Source: an uncultured Lysobacter sp.
GTDB taxonomy: Bacteria; Pseudomonadota; Gammaproteobacteria; Xanthomonadales; Xanthomonadaceae
Length of the DNA stretch: 10,424 bases
Assembly (NCBI GenBank): GCA_902805755.1
Contig: CADCUA010000090.1
Location: forward strand, 1 to 10,424
Direction of reading: 5' to 3'
The first letter of the stretch is position 1. Each line of letters begins with the position of its first letter. Positions 1 to 8,090 of the stretch are shown in pieces. The translations under genes were made by a program, and so were the position numbers. A model generated the notes under the pieces. That model had not been told where the DNA came from. It saw nothing but the letters and a program-made list of their open reading frames with translations, and did no database searches.

Positions 1-16
1 TGTGCTCTTCCGATCT
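1..16. other. Illumina TruSeq read-2 adapter remnant (artefact)
   Basis: The first 16 bases, TGTGCTCTTCCGATCT, are identical to the 3' end of the standard Illumina TruSeq read-2 adapter. They come directly before the natural-looking sequence that runs into the sucD stop codon. This is residual adapter at a contig end and not genomic DNA. The true sequence left of about position 17 is unknown, so the sucCD terminator and the next gene on that side cannot be seen. Confidence 0.95.
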
Positions 17-41
17 CTTTCCGGATCACACAGGCGCTGGC

Positions 42-917
<876 letters not shown>

Positions 918-929
918 GGGTCGTGTTCC

Positions 930-2096
930 TTACCGGCCGGCGACGGCGGCAACCGCCTTCTTCGCGCCATCGTTGATGTCGTCGGCCGGCGTGATCGCCA
1001 GGCCGGAATTCTTCAGCAGTTCCTTGCCGGCTTCGACGTTCGTGCCTTCCAGGCGCACGATCACCGGCACCTTGACGTCGACTTCCTTGACTGCCGCGAT
1101 GATGCCTTCGGCGATCATGTCGCAGCGGACGATGCCGCCGAAGATGTTCACGAAGATCGCCTTGACCTTGTCCGAGCTGAGAATCAGCTTGAACGCCTCG
1201 GTCACGCGCTGCTTGGTCGCGCCGCCGCCCACGTCGAGGAAGTTCGCCGGCTCGCCGCCTTCGAGCTTGATGACGTCCATCGTCGCCATCGCCAGGCCTG
1301 CGCCGTTGACCATGCAGCCGATGTTGCCGTCCATGGTCACGTAGTTCAGGTCGTGCTGGCTGGCCAGCACTTCGGTCTCGTCTTCCTGGCGGATGTCGCG
1401 CATCGCGACGAGCTCGGGGTGGCGGAAGCTCGCGTTGTCGTCGGAATCGATCTTGCCGTCGAGCACGGCAAGCTCGCCGTTGGTGAGGATCGCGAGCGGG
1501 TTGAGTTCGACCAGCGCGAGGTCCTTTTCCATGAACAGCCGGTACAGGCCGGTCATGATCTTGGTCAGCTGGCCGACCTGCTTCGCATTGAGGCCCAGCG
1601 CGAAGCCGAGGTTGCGGCATTCGTACGGCTGCAGGCCCTGCACGTAGTTCACGTGCAGCGTATGGATCGCTTCGGGCTTCTCGGCCGCGACCTGCTCGAT
1701 GTCCATGCCGCCTTCGGCCGAGGCGATGAACGTCACCGACTTCGTCGAACGGTCCACCAGCACCGACAGGTACAGCTCCTTGTCGATGTCGGTGCCTTCG
1801 GAGATCAGCACGCTGTCGATCGGCAGCTCGACGCCGGCGGTCTGGTAGGTCGCCATCTTCGTGCCGAGCATGGCAAGCGCGTACTGCTTGACCTCGTCAT
1901 ACGAGCGCGCAAGTTTCACGCCGCCGGCCTTGCCGCGACCGCCTGCGTGGATCTGCGCCTTGACCACCCACAGGTCGCCCGGGATGGCCTTGGCGGCCGC
2001 GACGGCCTCTTCAGGGGTGCGCGCTACGCGCCCGGTCGGCACTGCGATGCCGTATTGGGCAAACAGCTGCTTTGCCTGGTATTCGTGAAAATTCAT
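930..2096 (-). CDS. sucC: Succinyl-CoA synthetase (ADP-forming) subunit beta
   Basis: This is the nucleotide- and succinate-binding beta subunit, which pairs with SucD. At 388 residues it has the same length as the E. coli protein. The ATP-grasp fold is visible: Lys46 and the glycine loop GGRGKAGG (52-59), the metal-site motif ELNP (197-200) and Asp213 in VLDGK. The C-terminal CoA-ligase-like domain carries DVGGGA (288-293), IFGGIVRCD (318-326) and [11 protein letters not shown] (348-358). Pro20 sits where ADP-forming enzymes such as that of E. coli also carry proline, a weak hint of ADP preference. It is the first gene of the sucCD operon. Upstream the Shine-Dalgarno is weak (GGTGA close to the ATG) and I see no confident promoter. 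Transcription diverges from pilS. Confidence 0.98.
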   Translation of the reverse strand: MNFHEYQAKQLFAQYGIAVPTGRVARTPEEAVAAAKAIPGDLWVVKAQIHAGGRGKAGGVKLARSYDEVKQYALAMLGTKMATYQTAGVELPIDSVLISEGTDIDKELYLSVLVDRSTKSVTFIASAEGGMDIEQVAAEKPEAIHTLHVNYVQGLQPYECRNLGFALGLNAKQVGQLTKIMTGLYRLFMEKDLALVELNPLAILTNGELAVLDGKIDSDDNASFRHPELVAMRDIRQEDETEVLASQHDLNYVTMDGNIGCMVNGAGLAMATMDVIKLEGGEPANFLDVGGGATKQRVTEAFKLILSSDKVKAIFVNIFGGIVRCDMIAEGIIAAVKEVDVKVPVIVRLEGTNVEAGKELLKNSGLAITPADDINDGAKKAVAAVAGR

Positions 2097-2157
2097 GCGT
2101 CACCGAGGAGAAGATAAAGAGGCCCGCGCGGACGGTGGCCGGTCGAAGCAACAGACA

Positions 2158-2208
2158 GCCCGGCCGCGCGCGAGGGCCGGCATTGTCGCCGATCGGGCGC
2201 GGCCGGGC
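2158..2208. repeat. 12-bp perfect inverted repeat in the sucC-pilS divergent region
   Basis: GCCCGGCCGCGC (2158-2169) is repeated perfectly inverted as GCGCGGCCGGGC (2197-2208), with a 27-base loop. On the plus strand it is followed by AAAA and not by a T-run, and it lies between two divergent starts, so it is not a terminator. It could be an operator, a leader-RNA stem, or a chance product of very GC-rich DNA. Confidence 0.5.
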
Positions 2209-2222
2209 AAAACGGTCGTGCC

Positions 2223-2228
2223 TATACT
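2223..2228 (+). promoter_or_regulatory. Putative -10 element of pilS
   Basis: TATACT matches the sigma-70 -10 consensus at five of six positions and lies 27 bases before the GTG start of pilS. No TTGACA-like -35 lies at the expected spacing. A 17-base imperfect dyad, GGCA..AC-G-GT..TGCC (2206-2222), ends directly at this hexamer and could be an operator that compensates for or represses the weak promoter. Confidence 0.45.
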
Positions 2229-2255
2229 GCCCGCAGCCCGCCTGCTGGACGCCCC

Positions 2256-3875
2256 GTGCCGCTGCAGATCGCTCCTGTCGATGTCTCCGAAGCCGATCGC
2301 GTCCTGCGGCGCGAGTTGCGGCTGTTCAATCTGTATCGCGTGCTCGAGGCGATGCTGCTGGCGGCGACATTGTTCGGGCCACTGGCCGGGCTGATCGACG
2401 AGCCGCGGCACCAGCTGCTCGCGCGTTCGGTGGCGATCGCATTCCTGTTCATCGCGATGCTGCTGCTCGCGTTCGGCCGGCGCCTGGATCCGCGCGCGAT
2501 CGCATTCGCGGGTATCGCGGCCGATCTGTTCTTCGGCTTTCTCGCGATGCACGCGGTGCCGGCGCTGGGCACCGGCATCTCGCTGATGCTGCTGTTCAAC
2601 GTGGGCGCCGCAGCGCTGCTGCTGCCGCCACGCCTCGGGCTGGGCATGGCCGCGGTCGCGGTGCTTGCGCTGCTGGGCGAGCACGCATGGTCGGTGGGAC
2701 TGGAAGCCGGCAACGCCCGCCTGCGCGCCGAGCCGATCATGTTCGCGGTCGGCTATGCGGCGATCGCGACGCTCATGAGCCTGCTCGGCCGCCAGATGCG
2801 CGCGGGCTACGAGCTGGCCGAACAGCGCGGCGCCGAAGCCGCGCACCTGGCCGAAATCAATGAACTCATCATCCGGCGCCTGCGCACCGGCGTGCTGCTC
2901 GTCGATGGACAGGGACGGCTGCGCCTGGCGAACGAGGCCGCGGCCGCGCTGCTTGGGGACGTCGAAGTGGACAGCACGCAGGGCGCGCGCAACCTCGCGA
3001 TCGCGATGCCGGAACTGTCGCAGCGACTGGAACAGTGGCGCACCGACGGCAAGCCCGACGAGACGCCGTTGCAACTCGGCCCGGACGTGCCCGACGTGGT
3101 GCCGCGCTTCGCGCGCCTGCTCGCCGGCAGTGACCAGACGCTGGTCTTCCTCGATGACACCTCGATTGCGAGTCGACGCGCGGAGTCGATGACACTCGCC
3201 ACGCTGGGGCGTTTTTCCGCCAGCCTCGCGCACGAGATCCGCAACCCGCTCGCGGCGATCAGCTACGCGGTGCAGTTGCTGGAGGAATCCGACGACATCC
3301 GCTCCGGCGACCGTCGCCTGCTCGAGATCGTGCATCAGCAGTGCCAGCGCATGAACGGCATCGTCGAGAACGTGCTCGGCCTCGCGCGGCGCGAAGCGGC
3401 CAAGCCCGAACACGTCGACCTGATCGAGTTCTCGCGCCGCTTCGTCGATGACTACCTCGTCTGTCATCCACTGGACCAGGACACGCTGCAGGCCAGCGGC
3501 AGCCGGCCGGACGTGCCGGCGGTGGTCGATCCGCGCCAGCTGCACCAGGTGCTGACGGTGCTGGTGAGCAACGCGCTCAATTACGGACGCATGCCGGGCC
3601 AGCCCGCGCGCGTCACGGTCCATGTGCAGCACGATCCGCACGGCGCGCCGCAGATCGAGGTGCGCGACCGCGGGCCGGGCATTCCCGATACCGTCGCCTC
3701 GCGCCTGTTCCGGCCGTTCTTCACCACCTCGCCGCACGGCACGGGCCTGGGCCTGTACATCGCGCGTGAGCTCTGCCGCGCGAACCAGGCCTCGCTGGAC
3801 TACGTGCCGATGCCGGCGGGCGGCGGCTGTTTCCGCATCCGGATGCAGGAGTTGCGCGGCGGCATCGTGCGCTGA
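2256..3875 (+). CDS. pilS: Type IV pilus sensor histidine kinase PilS
   Basis: This is the membrane sensor kinase of the PilS-PilR pair that controls pilin (pilA) transcription. The 539-residue product starts at GTG. About six hydrophobic helices span residues 28-178, the N-terminal membrane sensor arrangement typical of PilS. A PAS-like segment follows (about 200-305, beginning INELIIRRLRTGVLLVD). The HisKA domain has the H-box SLAHEIRNPLAA with phospho-acceptor His326. The ATPase domain has the N-box SNALNYG (Asn439), G1 DRGPGI (471-476), F-box RPFFTT and G2 GTGLGL (495-500). All catalytic boxes are intact. The GTG start is chosen because it precedes TM1 by a normal short cytoplasmic tail and lies 27 bases after TATACT. 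The Shine-Dalgarno is poor. It faces sucCD and is followed by its cognate regulator after 136 bp. Confidence 0.95.
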   Translation: MPLQIAPVDVSEADRVLRRELRLFNLYRVLEAMLLAATLFGPLAGLIDEPRHQLLARSVAIAFLFIAMLLLAFGRRLDPRAIAFAGIAADLFFGFLAMHAVPALGTGISLMLLFNVGAAALLLPPRLGLGMAAVAVLALLGEHAWSVGLEAGNARLRAEPIMFAVGYAAIATLMSLLGRQMRAGYELAEQRGAEAAHLAEINELIIRRLRTGVLLVDGQGRLRLANEAAAALLGDVEVDSTQGARNLAIAMPELSQRLEQWRTDGKPDETPLQLGPDVPDVVPRFARLLAGSDQTLVFLDDTSIASRRAESMTLATLGRFSASLAHEIRNPLAAISYAVQLLEESDDIRSGDRRLLEIVHQQCQRMNGIVENVLGLARREAAKPEHVDLIEFSRRFVDDYLVCHPLDQDTLQASGSRPDVPAVVDPRQLHQVLTVLVSNALNYGRMPGQPARVTVHVQHDPHGAPQIEVRDRGPGIPDTVASRLFRPFFTTSPHGTGLGLYIARELCRANQASLDYVPMPAGGGCFRIRMQELRGGIVR

Positions 3876-4000
3876 GCCGCCCGCAGGAAGCGCAAAACCG
3901 TGCGCGCAACCGCAGATCACGTGCCACTAACGCCGCACCCGCTACCGCGCCGCTGGCCCCGGGGCAGGCGCTTGGGCTATCGTGCCGGGTCGGTGTAACC

Positions 4001-4005
4001 AGGGG
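4001..4005 (+). promoter_or_regulatory. Ribosome binding site that fixes the pilR start
   Basis: AGGGG lies 6 bases before the GTG at 4012. It favours that start over the in-frame GTG at 3982, which would add ten residues unlike the family and has no comparable site. Confidence 0.7.
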
Positions 4006-4011
4006 TCCACG

Positions 4012-5430
4012 GTGGCGGAAAATCGTAGTGCATTGGTAGTCGATGACGAGCGCGACATCCGCGAGCTGCTCGTGATGACGCTGGGCCGCATGGGCCTGCG
4101 CTGCGATACCGCGTCCAACGTGGGTGACGCGCGTAACCAGCTCAGCCGCAATACCTATGATCTGTGCCTGACCGACATGCGCCTGCCCGATGGCACGGGG
4201 CTGGAGGTTATCGCGGAGATCACCGCGAAATATCCGAACACGCCGGTCGCGATGATCACCGCGTTCGGCAACGTCGAAGCCGCGGTCGAGGCATTGAAGG
4301 CGGGCGCGTTCGATTTCGTCGCCAAACCCGTGGACCTCGCCGTACTGCGCGACCTGGTGCGGCACGCACTGGAACTGCACGACAAGCGCCGCGCCGCGCC
4401 GCCTGCGGGCGAGACCGCAGCGTCGCGGCTGTACGGCCAGTCGCCGGCGATGGCGTCCCTGCGCGCCACGATCGCGAAGGTCGCGCGCAGCCAGGCGCCG
4501 GTGTACATCGCCGGCGAGTCCGGCGTGGGCAAGGAGCTCGTCGCACGCACGATCCACGCCGAAAGCGGCCGCGCGGCCGGCCCGTTCGTGCCGGTCAACT
4601 GCGGCGCGATCCCGGCCGAACTGATGGAAAGCGAGTTCTTCGGCCACAAGAAGGGCAGCTTCACCGGCGCGCACAACGACAAGCCGGGACTGTTCCAGGC
4701 GGCCGATGGCGGCACGCTGTTCCTCGACGAAGTCGCCGAGCTGCCGCTGCCGATGCAGGTCAAGCTGCTGCGCGCGATCCAGGAAAAATCGATCCGCCCG
4801 GTCGGTGCGAACACCGAAGTCACCGTCGACGTGCGCATCCTGTCGGCGACGCACAAGGACCTCGGCGCGCTGATTGCCGACGGCCGCTTCCGCCATGACC
4901 TGTACTACCGCATCAACGTCATCGAACTGCGCGTGCCACCGCTGCGCGATCGACTAGACGACCTGCCGGGCCTCGCGGCGAATGTGCTCGCGCGCCTGTG
5001 CGCCGCCCAGGGCCGCCGGCCGCCGGTGCTCAGCGGCGAAGCGGTCGAGGCGCTGCGCGCCTACCCGTTCCCGGGCAATGTGCGCGAGCTGGAAAACATC
5101 CTCGAGCGTTCGCTGGCCATGGCCGACAGCGAAAAAATCGGCGTCGAAGACCTGAGCCTGCCGCGCAATGCGCCGCCGGCCATCGCTCCGGGAGCTGTCA
5201 ACGGCGGCCCGACCGCGTCGATCACGCCGGCTGCCGGCATCGACCCGCGCACGCTCGATCCGCGCGATACCGCGACCAGCGCGTTGCCGTCGTACATCGA
5301 GGAAATCGAGCGTGCGGCGATCCAGCACGCGCTGCAGGAAAACCGCTACAACAAGACGCGCACCGCGGCGGCGCTCGGCATTACGTTCCGCGCACTGCGC
5401 TACAAGCTCAAAAAGCTCGGCATCGACTGA
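4012..5430 (+). CDS. pilR: Sigma-54-dependent response regulator PilR
   Basis: This is an NtrC-class response regulator. Phosphorylated by PilS, it activates sigma-54 RNA polymerase at the pilin promoter. The 472-residue product (GTG start) shows a receiver domain (about 5-120) with the acidic pair Asp11-Asp12, phospho-acceptor Asp55 (LTDM), Thr83 and Lys105. A sigma-54 interaction AAA+ domain (about 140-365) has Walker A GESGVGKE (168-175), the sigma-54 contact loop GSFTGA (215-220), Walker B GGTLFLDE (233-240) and the arginine-finger region RFRHDLYYR (292-300). After a Pro/Ala-rich linker (about 386-425) comes a Fis-type helix-turn-helix (about 435-471). The loop reads GSFTGA rather than the commonest GAFTGA, which I take as a family variant, not a defect. 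It is very likely transcribed with pilS, though a weak TATCGT at 3979-3984 might allow its own start. A strong terminator follows. Confidence 0.96.
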   Translation: MAENRSALVVDDERDIRELLVMTLGRMGLRCDTASNVGDARNQLSRNTYDLCLTDMRLPDGTGLEVIAEITAKYPNTPVAMITAFGNVEAAVEALKAGAFDFVAKPVDLAVLRDLVRHALELHDKRRAAPPAGETAASRLYGQSPAMASLRATIAKVARSQAPVYIAGESGVGKELVARTIHAESGRAAGPFVPVNCGAIPAELMESEFFGHKKGSFTGAHNDKPGLFQAADGGTLFLDEVAELPLPMQVKLLRAIQEKSIRPVGANTEVTVDVRILSATHKDLGALIADGRFRHDLYYRINVIELRVPPLRDRLDDLPGLAANVLARLCAAQGRRPPVLSGEAVEALRAYPFPGNVRELENILERSLAMADSEKIGVEDLSLPRNAPPAIAPGAVNGGPTASITPAAGIDPRTLDPRDTATSALPSYIEEIERAAIQHALQENRYNKTRTAAALGITFRALRYKLKKLGID

Positions 5431-5454
5431 GACTTCCCGCTGCACCGTGTCGTC

Positions 5455-5487
5455 CGATGCCCGCGCCTGTCGCGGGCATCGTTTTTT
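5455..5487 (+). terminator. Rho-independent terminator after pilR
   Basis: A perfect 11-bp stem, CGATGCCCGCG (5455-5465) with CGCGGGCATCG (5471-5481), encloses the five-base loop CCTGT and runs straight into six T residues (5482-5487). It starts 24 bases after the pilR stop codon. It cleanly ends the pilSR unit and separates it from prmA. The following stretch to 5677 shows no supported gene. Confidence 0.93.
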
Positions 5488-5643
5488 GCAGGGTGCTGCG
5501 CCAGCATGAGGCCCGCTGCAAGCACGCCAGCTGCGAATAGGCACCGCGCATGGCAGGGCTTGCGGGGCCAGCGTGCGCACGGACGCGGCGTGGTCGAAGC
5601 CACGTGCTGGACGCGAGCCGATACGCTGCCCATTCGCGTCGCC

Positions 5644-5649
5644 GATAAT
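5644..5649 (+). promoter_or_regulatory. Putative -10 element of prmA
   Basis: GATAAT matches the sigma-70 -10 consensus at five of six positions and lies 28 bases before the prmA ATG, downstream of a strong terminator, where a new promoter is needed. No recognisable -35 hexamer lies at 16-18 bases upstream. Confidence 0.45.
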
Positions 5650-5677
5650 AGCCGCCTCCTGTCGGCCGGCTCCGTCT

Positions 5678-6598
5678 ATGCCTTTCCTCGAACTCACCCT
5701 GCCCTGCACCGAACGCGACCAGCCGCGCTACGAGCGCGCGCTCGAGGACGTGGGCGCGCTTGCGGTCACGCTGGCCGACGCGCACGCCGACGCACCCGAC
5801 GAGCAGGCGATCTTCGAACCCGGCGTCGGCGAGCAGCCGCTGTGGGGCGAGCTCGTGCTGACCGCGCTGTTCCCGGCTGAAACCCCGCGCCCGCTGCTGC
5901 TGCATGCGCTGGCGGCCGTCGACGACGGACTGGACTGGACGCAGGCGCAGTTCCGCGATGTCGCCGACCAGGACTGGGAGCGTGCATGGATGGACCAGTA
6001 CGAGCCGCTGCGCTTCGGCGAGCGCACCTGGATCGTGCCGTGGAACCACGAGCTGCCCGAAGGCGTCGATCCCGCCACGTCCGCGATCGTGCGCCTGGAT
6101 CCGGGGCTCGCGTTCGGCTCGGGCACGCACCCGACCACCGCGTTGTGCCTCGCCTGGCTGGACGCGCTTGGCCGCGAAGGCGTGCTTGGCGGTGCGGACG
6201 TGCTCGATTTCGGCTGCGGCTCCGGCATCCTTGCGCTCGCCGCGTTGAAGCTCGGCGCCGCGCGCGCGGTCGGCGTCGATAACGATCCGCAGGCCCTGAT
6301 CGCGACACAGGACAATGCCGAACGCAACGGCGTCGCGGACCGGCTCGAGGTGTACCTGCCGCAGGACGAGCCGGTACGCACATATCCGGTCGTGGTCGCG
6401 AACATCCTTGCGTCCGCACTGATCGCGCTGGCGGACACACTCGCCGCACGCGTCGCGCCGGGCGGTCGCATCGCGCTGTCGGGCATCCTCGCCGGACAGG
6501 AGGACGAGGTCGTGGCGCGCTACGCGGCGGCGTTCGACGGGCTCGTCGTCGAGCAGCAGGACGACTGGATGCGCGTGAGCGGCGTGCGTCGCGGCTGA
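5678..6598 (+). CDS. prmA: Ribosomal protein L11 methyltransferase
   Basis: PrmA uses S-adenosylmethionine to methylate ribosomal protein L11 at several amino groups in the cytoplasm. The 306-residue product is slightly longer than E. coli PrmA (293). The N-terminal substrate-recognition domain (about 1-100) leads into [15 protein letters not shown] (140-154), the family signature. The methyltransferase core follows, with the SAM-binding loop [12 protein letters not shown] (175-186), acidic VDNDPQA (200-206) and VVANILA (239-245). ATG 5678 is preferred to in-frame ATG 5573: PFLELTLPC is the normal family N-terminus, the extra 35 residues look unlike coding sequence, and GATAAT sits between the two. 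There is no clear Shine-Dalgarno. The prmA-to-fis neighbourhood is also seen in E. coli, where dusB takes the place of the gene that follows here. Confidence 0.95.
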   Translation: MPFLELTLPCTERDQPRYERALEDVGALAVTLADAHADAPDEQAIFEPGVGEQPLWGELVLTALFPAETPRPLLLHALAAVDDGLDWTQAQFRDVADQDWERAWMDQYEPLRFGERTWIVPWNHELPEGVDPATSAIVRLDPGLAFGSGTHPTTALCLAWLDALGREGVLGGADVLDFGCGSGILALAALKLGAARAVGVDNDPQALIATQDNAERNGVADRLEVYLPQDEPVRTYPVVVANILASALIALADTLAARVAPGGRIALSGILAGQEDEVVARYAAAFDGLVVEQQDDWMRVSGVRRG

Positions 6599-6623
6599 CA
6601 CGCATCCTGCGCGGCTCGCCGCT

Positions 6624-6629
6624 TACACT
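6624..6629 (+). promoter_or_regulatory. Putative -10 element of the DUF3426 gene (possibly leaderless)
   Basis: TACACT (four of six -10 positions) ends only six bases before the ATG at 6636. If it is used, transcription would start at or next to the A of the start codon and give a leaderless mRNA. This agrees with the absence of a Shine-Dalgarno there. A CTGACA at 6595-6600 resembles a -35, but the 23-base spacer is too long. Read-through from prmA (37-bp gap) is the alternative. Confidence 0.35.
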
Positions 6630-6635
6630 CGCGCC

Positions 6636-7565
6636 ATGTTCGTACCCTGCCCCAAATGTGGATTCCTGGTCGCGCTGATCGCGCCGCGCGGTGGCGCGAC
6701 CGAGCAGCGCTGCCCGCGCTGCCGCGAAGTGCTCGCGAACGGGCGCGCGCCGCATGTGGACGAACAGGGCGAGCCGCAGGAGCGCACGCGGCTGGAGCGT
6801 GAGCATCCGGCGGCGCGGCCGGAACGTCATCCGGCCTATGGTTCGACTCCAGGTGCATTGCACGCCGAACACGAGTCCAGCGAGGCGGCGCGACCTGCCC
6901 CCGCGCCACGCAGCGCACCGCAGTTAGATGCGCAGCCTTCAACGCCCCCGCCGGTGGCGCCGGCGCCCGCAGCAACGCCCACCCCGGCACGCGACGTCGA
7001 GCGCGACGCGCGGACCGCGTCTTCACCAGCGTCTTCACGAGCGCCTGTGTCAATGACACGCGCCGAGCCCAGCTTCGCGCGCCGCTCTGCGGGCCCGCGT
7101 CGCCACGGCCGTCAGTGGCCTGTGCTTGCGGGCATCGCAATGCTGGCGCTACTGCTGGCACTGCAACTGCTTCTCGCGCAGCGCGATGCACTGGCCGCGG
7201 ACCCGCGCTGGCGCCCGCTGGTCGATACCACCTGTGGCGCGGTGGGCTGCACCGTGCAACCGTGGCGCGAACCCACGGCGTTCACCATGCTGGACCGCAG
7301 CGTGCAGCCCAAGGCCGGCACGCGTGGCGTGCTCAGTGCACAGGCGACGTTCCGCAACGATGCGCAGTGGCCGCAGCCCTGGCCGACGCTGGTGCTGAGC
7401 CTGTCCGGCGTCGACGGGCAGACACTGGGCACGCGCGCGTTCGAACCGCACGAGTACGCGGGCGGCCCGGTCACCGCGCTTGCGCCCGGGCAGAGCGCGC
7501 GCGTGCAGCTGGACATCGTGGAGCCCGCGCCGAACGTGGTCGCGTTCTCGTTCGATTTCCGCTGA
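6636..7565 (+). CDS. Zinc-ribbon and DUF3426 membrane-anchored protein
   Basis: This 309-residue protein is of unknown function. The N-terminus is a compact MJ0042-type zinc ribbon with Cys5, Cys8, Cys26 and Cys29 (CPKC and CPRC). Residues about 40-158 are low-complexity, rich in Pro, Ala, Arg and Glu, and probably disordered. One transmembrane helix spans about 161-181 (WPVLAGIAMLALLLALQLLL). The C-terminal domain (about 185-309) fits DUF3426: paired Cys200 and Cys205 (TCGAVGC), then a beta-rich segment with FRNDAQWPQPWPTLVLSL and a closing FSFDFR. The topology suggests a cytoplasmic zinc ribbon and a periplasmic DUF3426 domain, where the two cysteines could form a disulphide. It sits between prmA and fis, a position I recall for this family in xanthomonads, where E. 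coli has dusB. The ATG is preferred because the ribbon starts four residues later. Confidence 0.88.
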   Translation: MFVPCPKCGFLVALIAPRGGATEQRCPRCREVLANGRAPHVDEQGEPQERTRLEREHPAARPERHPAYGSTPGALHAEHESSEAARPAPAPRSAPQLDAQPSTPPPVAPAPAATPTPARDVERDARTASSPASSRAPVSMTRAEPSFARRSAGPRRHGRQWPVLAGIAMLALLLALQLLLAQRDALAADPRWRPLVDTTCGAVGCTVQPWREPTAFTMLDRSVQPKAGTRGVLSAQATFRNDAQWPQPWPTLVLSLSGVDGQTLGTRAFEPHEYAGGPVTALAPGQSARVQLDIVEPAPNVVAFSFDFR

Positions 7566-7580
7566 CGTCAAACCGTGACG
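7566..7580 (+). repeat. Small hairpin immediately after the DUF3426 stop
   Basis: CGTCA (7566-7570) pairs perfectly with TGACG (7576-7580) around the loop AACCG, starting at the base after the TGA. There is no T-run, so it is not an intrinsic terminator. It may stabilise or mark the mRNA 3' end. Confidence 0.4.
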
Positions 7581-7628
7581 CCGGCGCCGGTCCCACCGCA
7601 TGCACGCCCGGGAATGACCATCGTCGCG

Positions 7629-7658
7629 TTGTCCGCCGCGATGGGCGCAGGCTAGACT
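7629..7658 (+). promoter_or_regulatory. Putative sigma-70 promoter of fis
   Basis: TTGTCC (7629-7634, four of six of TTGACA) and TAGACT (7653-7658, four of six of TATAAT) are separated by 18 bases. This is one of the few -10 elements in the window with a plausible -35 partner. Transcription would start near 7665 and leave a leader of about 50 bases before the TTG start. Confidence 0.45.
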
Positions 7659-7705
7659 CCCGCTCCCGTCAACTCAGGCGCGGCCGGCCAGCAGCCGGGT
7701 CATCC

Positions 7706-7710
7706 GGGGA
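7706..7710 (+). promoter_or_regulatory. Ribosome binding site that fixes the fis TTG start
   Basis: GGGGA ends five bases before the TTG at 7716. A nearer TTG at 7711 runs into a stop after two codons, so 7716 is the only sensible start served by this site. Confidence 0.65.
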
Positions 7711-7715
7711 TTGCC

Positions 7716-7988
7716 TTGAGCAGCGTTGCCGACCGTATCGAAAGCCGTTCCGCACACCGCGTGCCGTTGCGCGACCATGTCGCCACGTCGATCCGGCGTT
7801 ACCTGCGTGACCTCAACGGTTGCGACACCGAGAACCTCTACGAGGTCGCGTTGCGCGAGCTCGAGATTCCGTTGTTCGCCGAAGTGCTGCAGCACTGCGA
7901 TGGCAACCAGAGCCGCGCGGCGCTGATGCTGGGCATCCACCGCGCGACGCTGCGCAAGAAGCTGCGCGAGTACGGCCTGGCGGAATAA
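7716..7988 (+). CDS. fis: DNA-binding nucleoid protein Fis
   Basis: Fis is a small homodimeric nucleoid-associated protein that bends DNA and tunes growth-rate-dependent transcription. The 90-residue product aligns over its whole length with E. coli Fis (98): [19 protein letters not shown] (17-35), then [18 protein letters not shown] and the helix-turn-helix [21 protein letters not shown] (63-83) ending in REYGL. The N-terminal segment before PLRD is about nine residues shorter than in E. coli, where it forms the mobile beta-arms that contact recombinases, so that function may be reduced. The TTG start is supported by GGGGA five bases upstream. The rare start codon may keep expression low. 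It lies between the DUF3426 gene and purH. Confidence 0.95.
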   Translation: MSSVADRIESRSAHRVPLRDHVATSIRRYLRDLNGCDTENLYEVALRELEIPLFAEVLQHCDGNQSRAALMLGIHRATLRKKLREYGLAE

Positions 7989-8001
7989 GTTCGCGGCGAA
8001 C
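7989..8001 (+). repeat. Small hairpin immediately after the fis stop
   Basis: GTTCG (7989-7993) pairs perfectly with CGAAC (7997-8001) around a three-base loop, beginning at the base after the TAA. No T-run follows, so it is not a standard terminator. Confidence 0.4.
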
Positions 8002-8017
8002 ACAGGCTCGCCCGTCC

Positions 8018-8033
8018 ACGCAAACGTATGCAT
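8018..8033. promoter_or_regulatory. Candidate PurR (LacI-family) operator upstream of purH
   Basis: ACGCAAACGTATGCAT matches the E. coli PurR consensus ANGCAANCGNTTNCNT at ten of eleven fixed positions; the exception is A for T at position 11. It has the central CG typical of LacI-family operators. It lies 34 bases before the TATAAT of purH, about -62 to -47 from the predicted start. PurR controls purHD in E. coli, which fits the gene. Whether this organism has a PurR orthologue cannot be told from the window. A second dyad, ATGCA-N6-TGCAT (8028-8043), overlaps it. Confidence 0.45.
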
Positions 8034-8067
8034 CCCGGTGCATGGCAGGCCGATCGCGGCGCGTCGC

Positions 8068-8073
8068 TATAAT
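8068..8073 (+). promoter_or_regulatory. -10 element of purH
   Basis: This is a perfect TATAAT, striking in DNA this GC-rich, 31 bases before the purH ATG. No good -35 lies 16-18 bases upstream, so an activator or an extended contact may be needed. Transcription would start near 8080. Confidence 0.6.
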
Positions 8074-8090
8074 CGCGCGCTTCCCCGCCT

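Noticed and set aside
2111..2118. A/T-rich TATC-type stretch on the minus strand as the sucC -10
   Set aside because: It matches the consensus only weakly, has no -35 partner, and would give a leader of about eight bases. This is too weak to list.
2100..3920. A 606-residue open frame on the minus strand opposite pilS
   Set aside because: Its composition is Arg/His/Gln-rich shadow sequence. pilS on the other strand has all kinase motifs intact.
3721..4896. A 391-residue minus-strand frame opposite pilR
   Set aside because: Shadow of pilR, with no domain and atypical composition.
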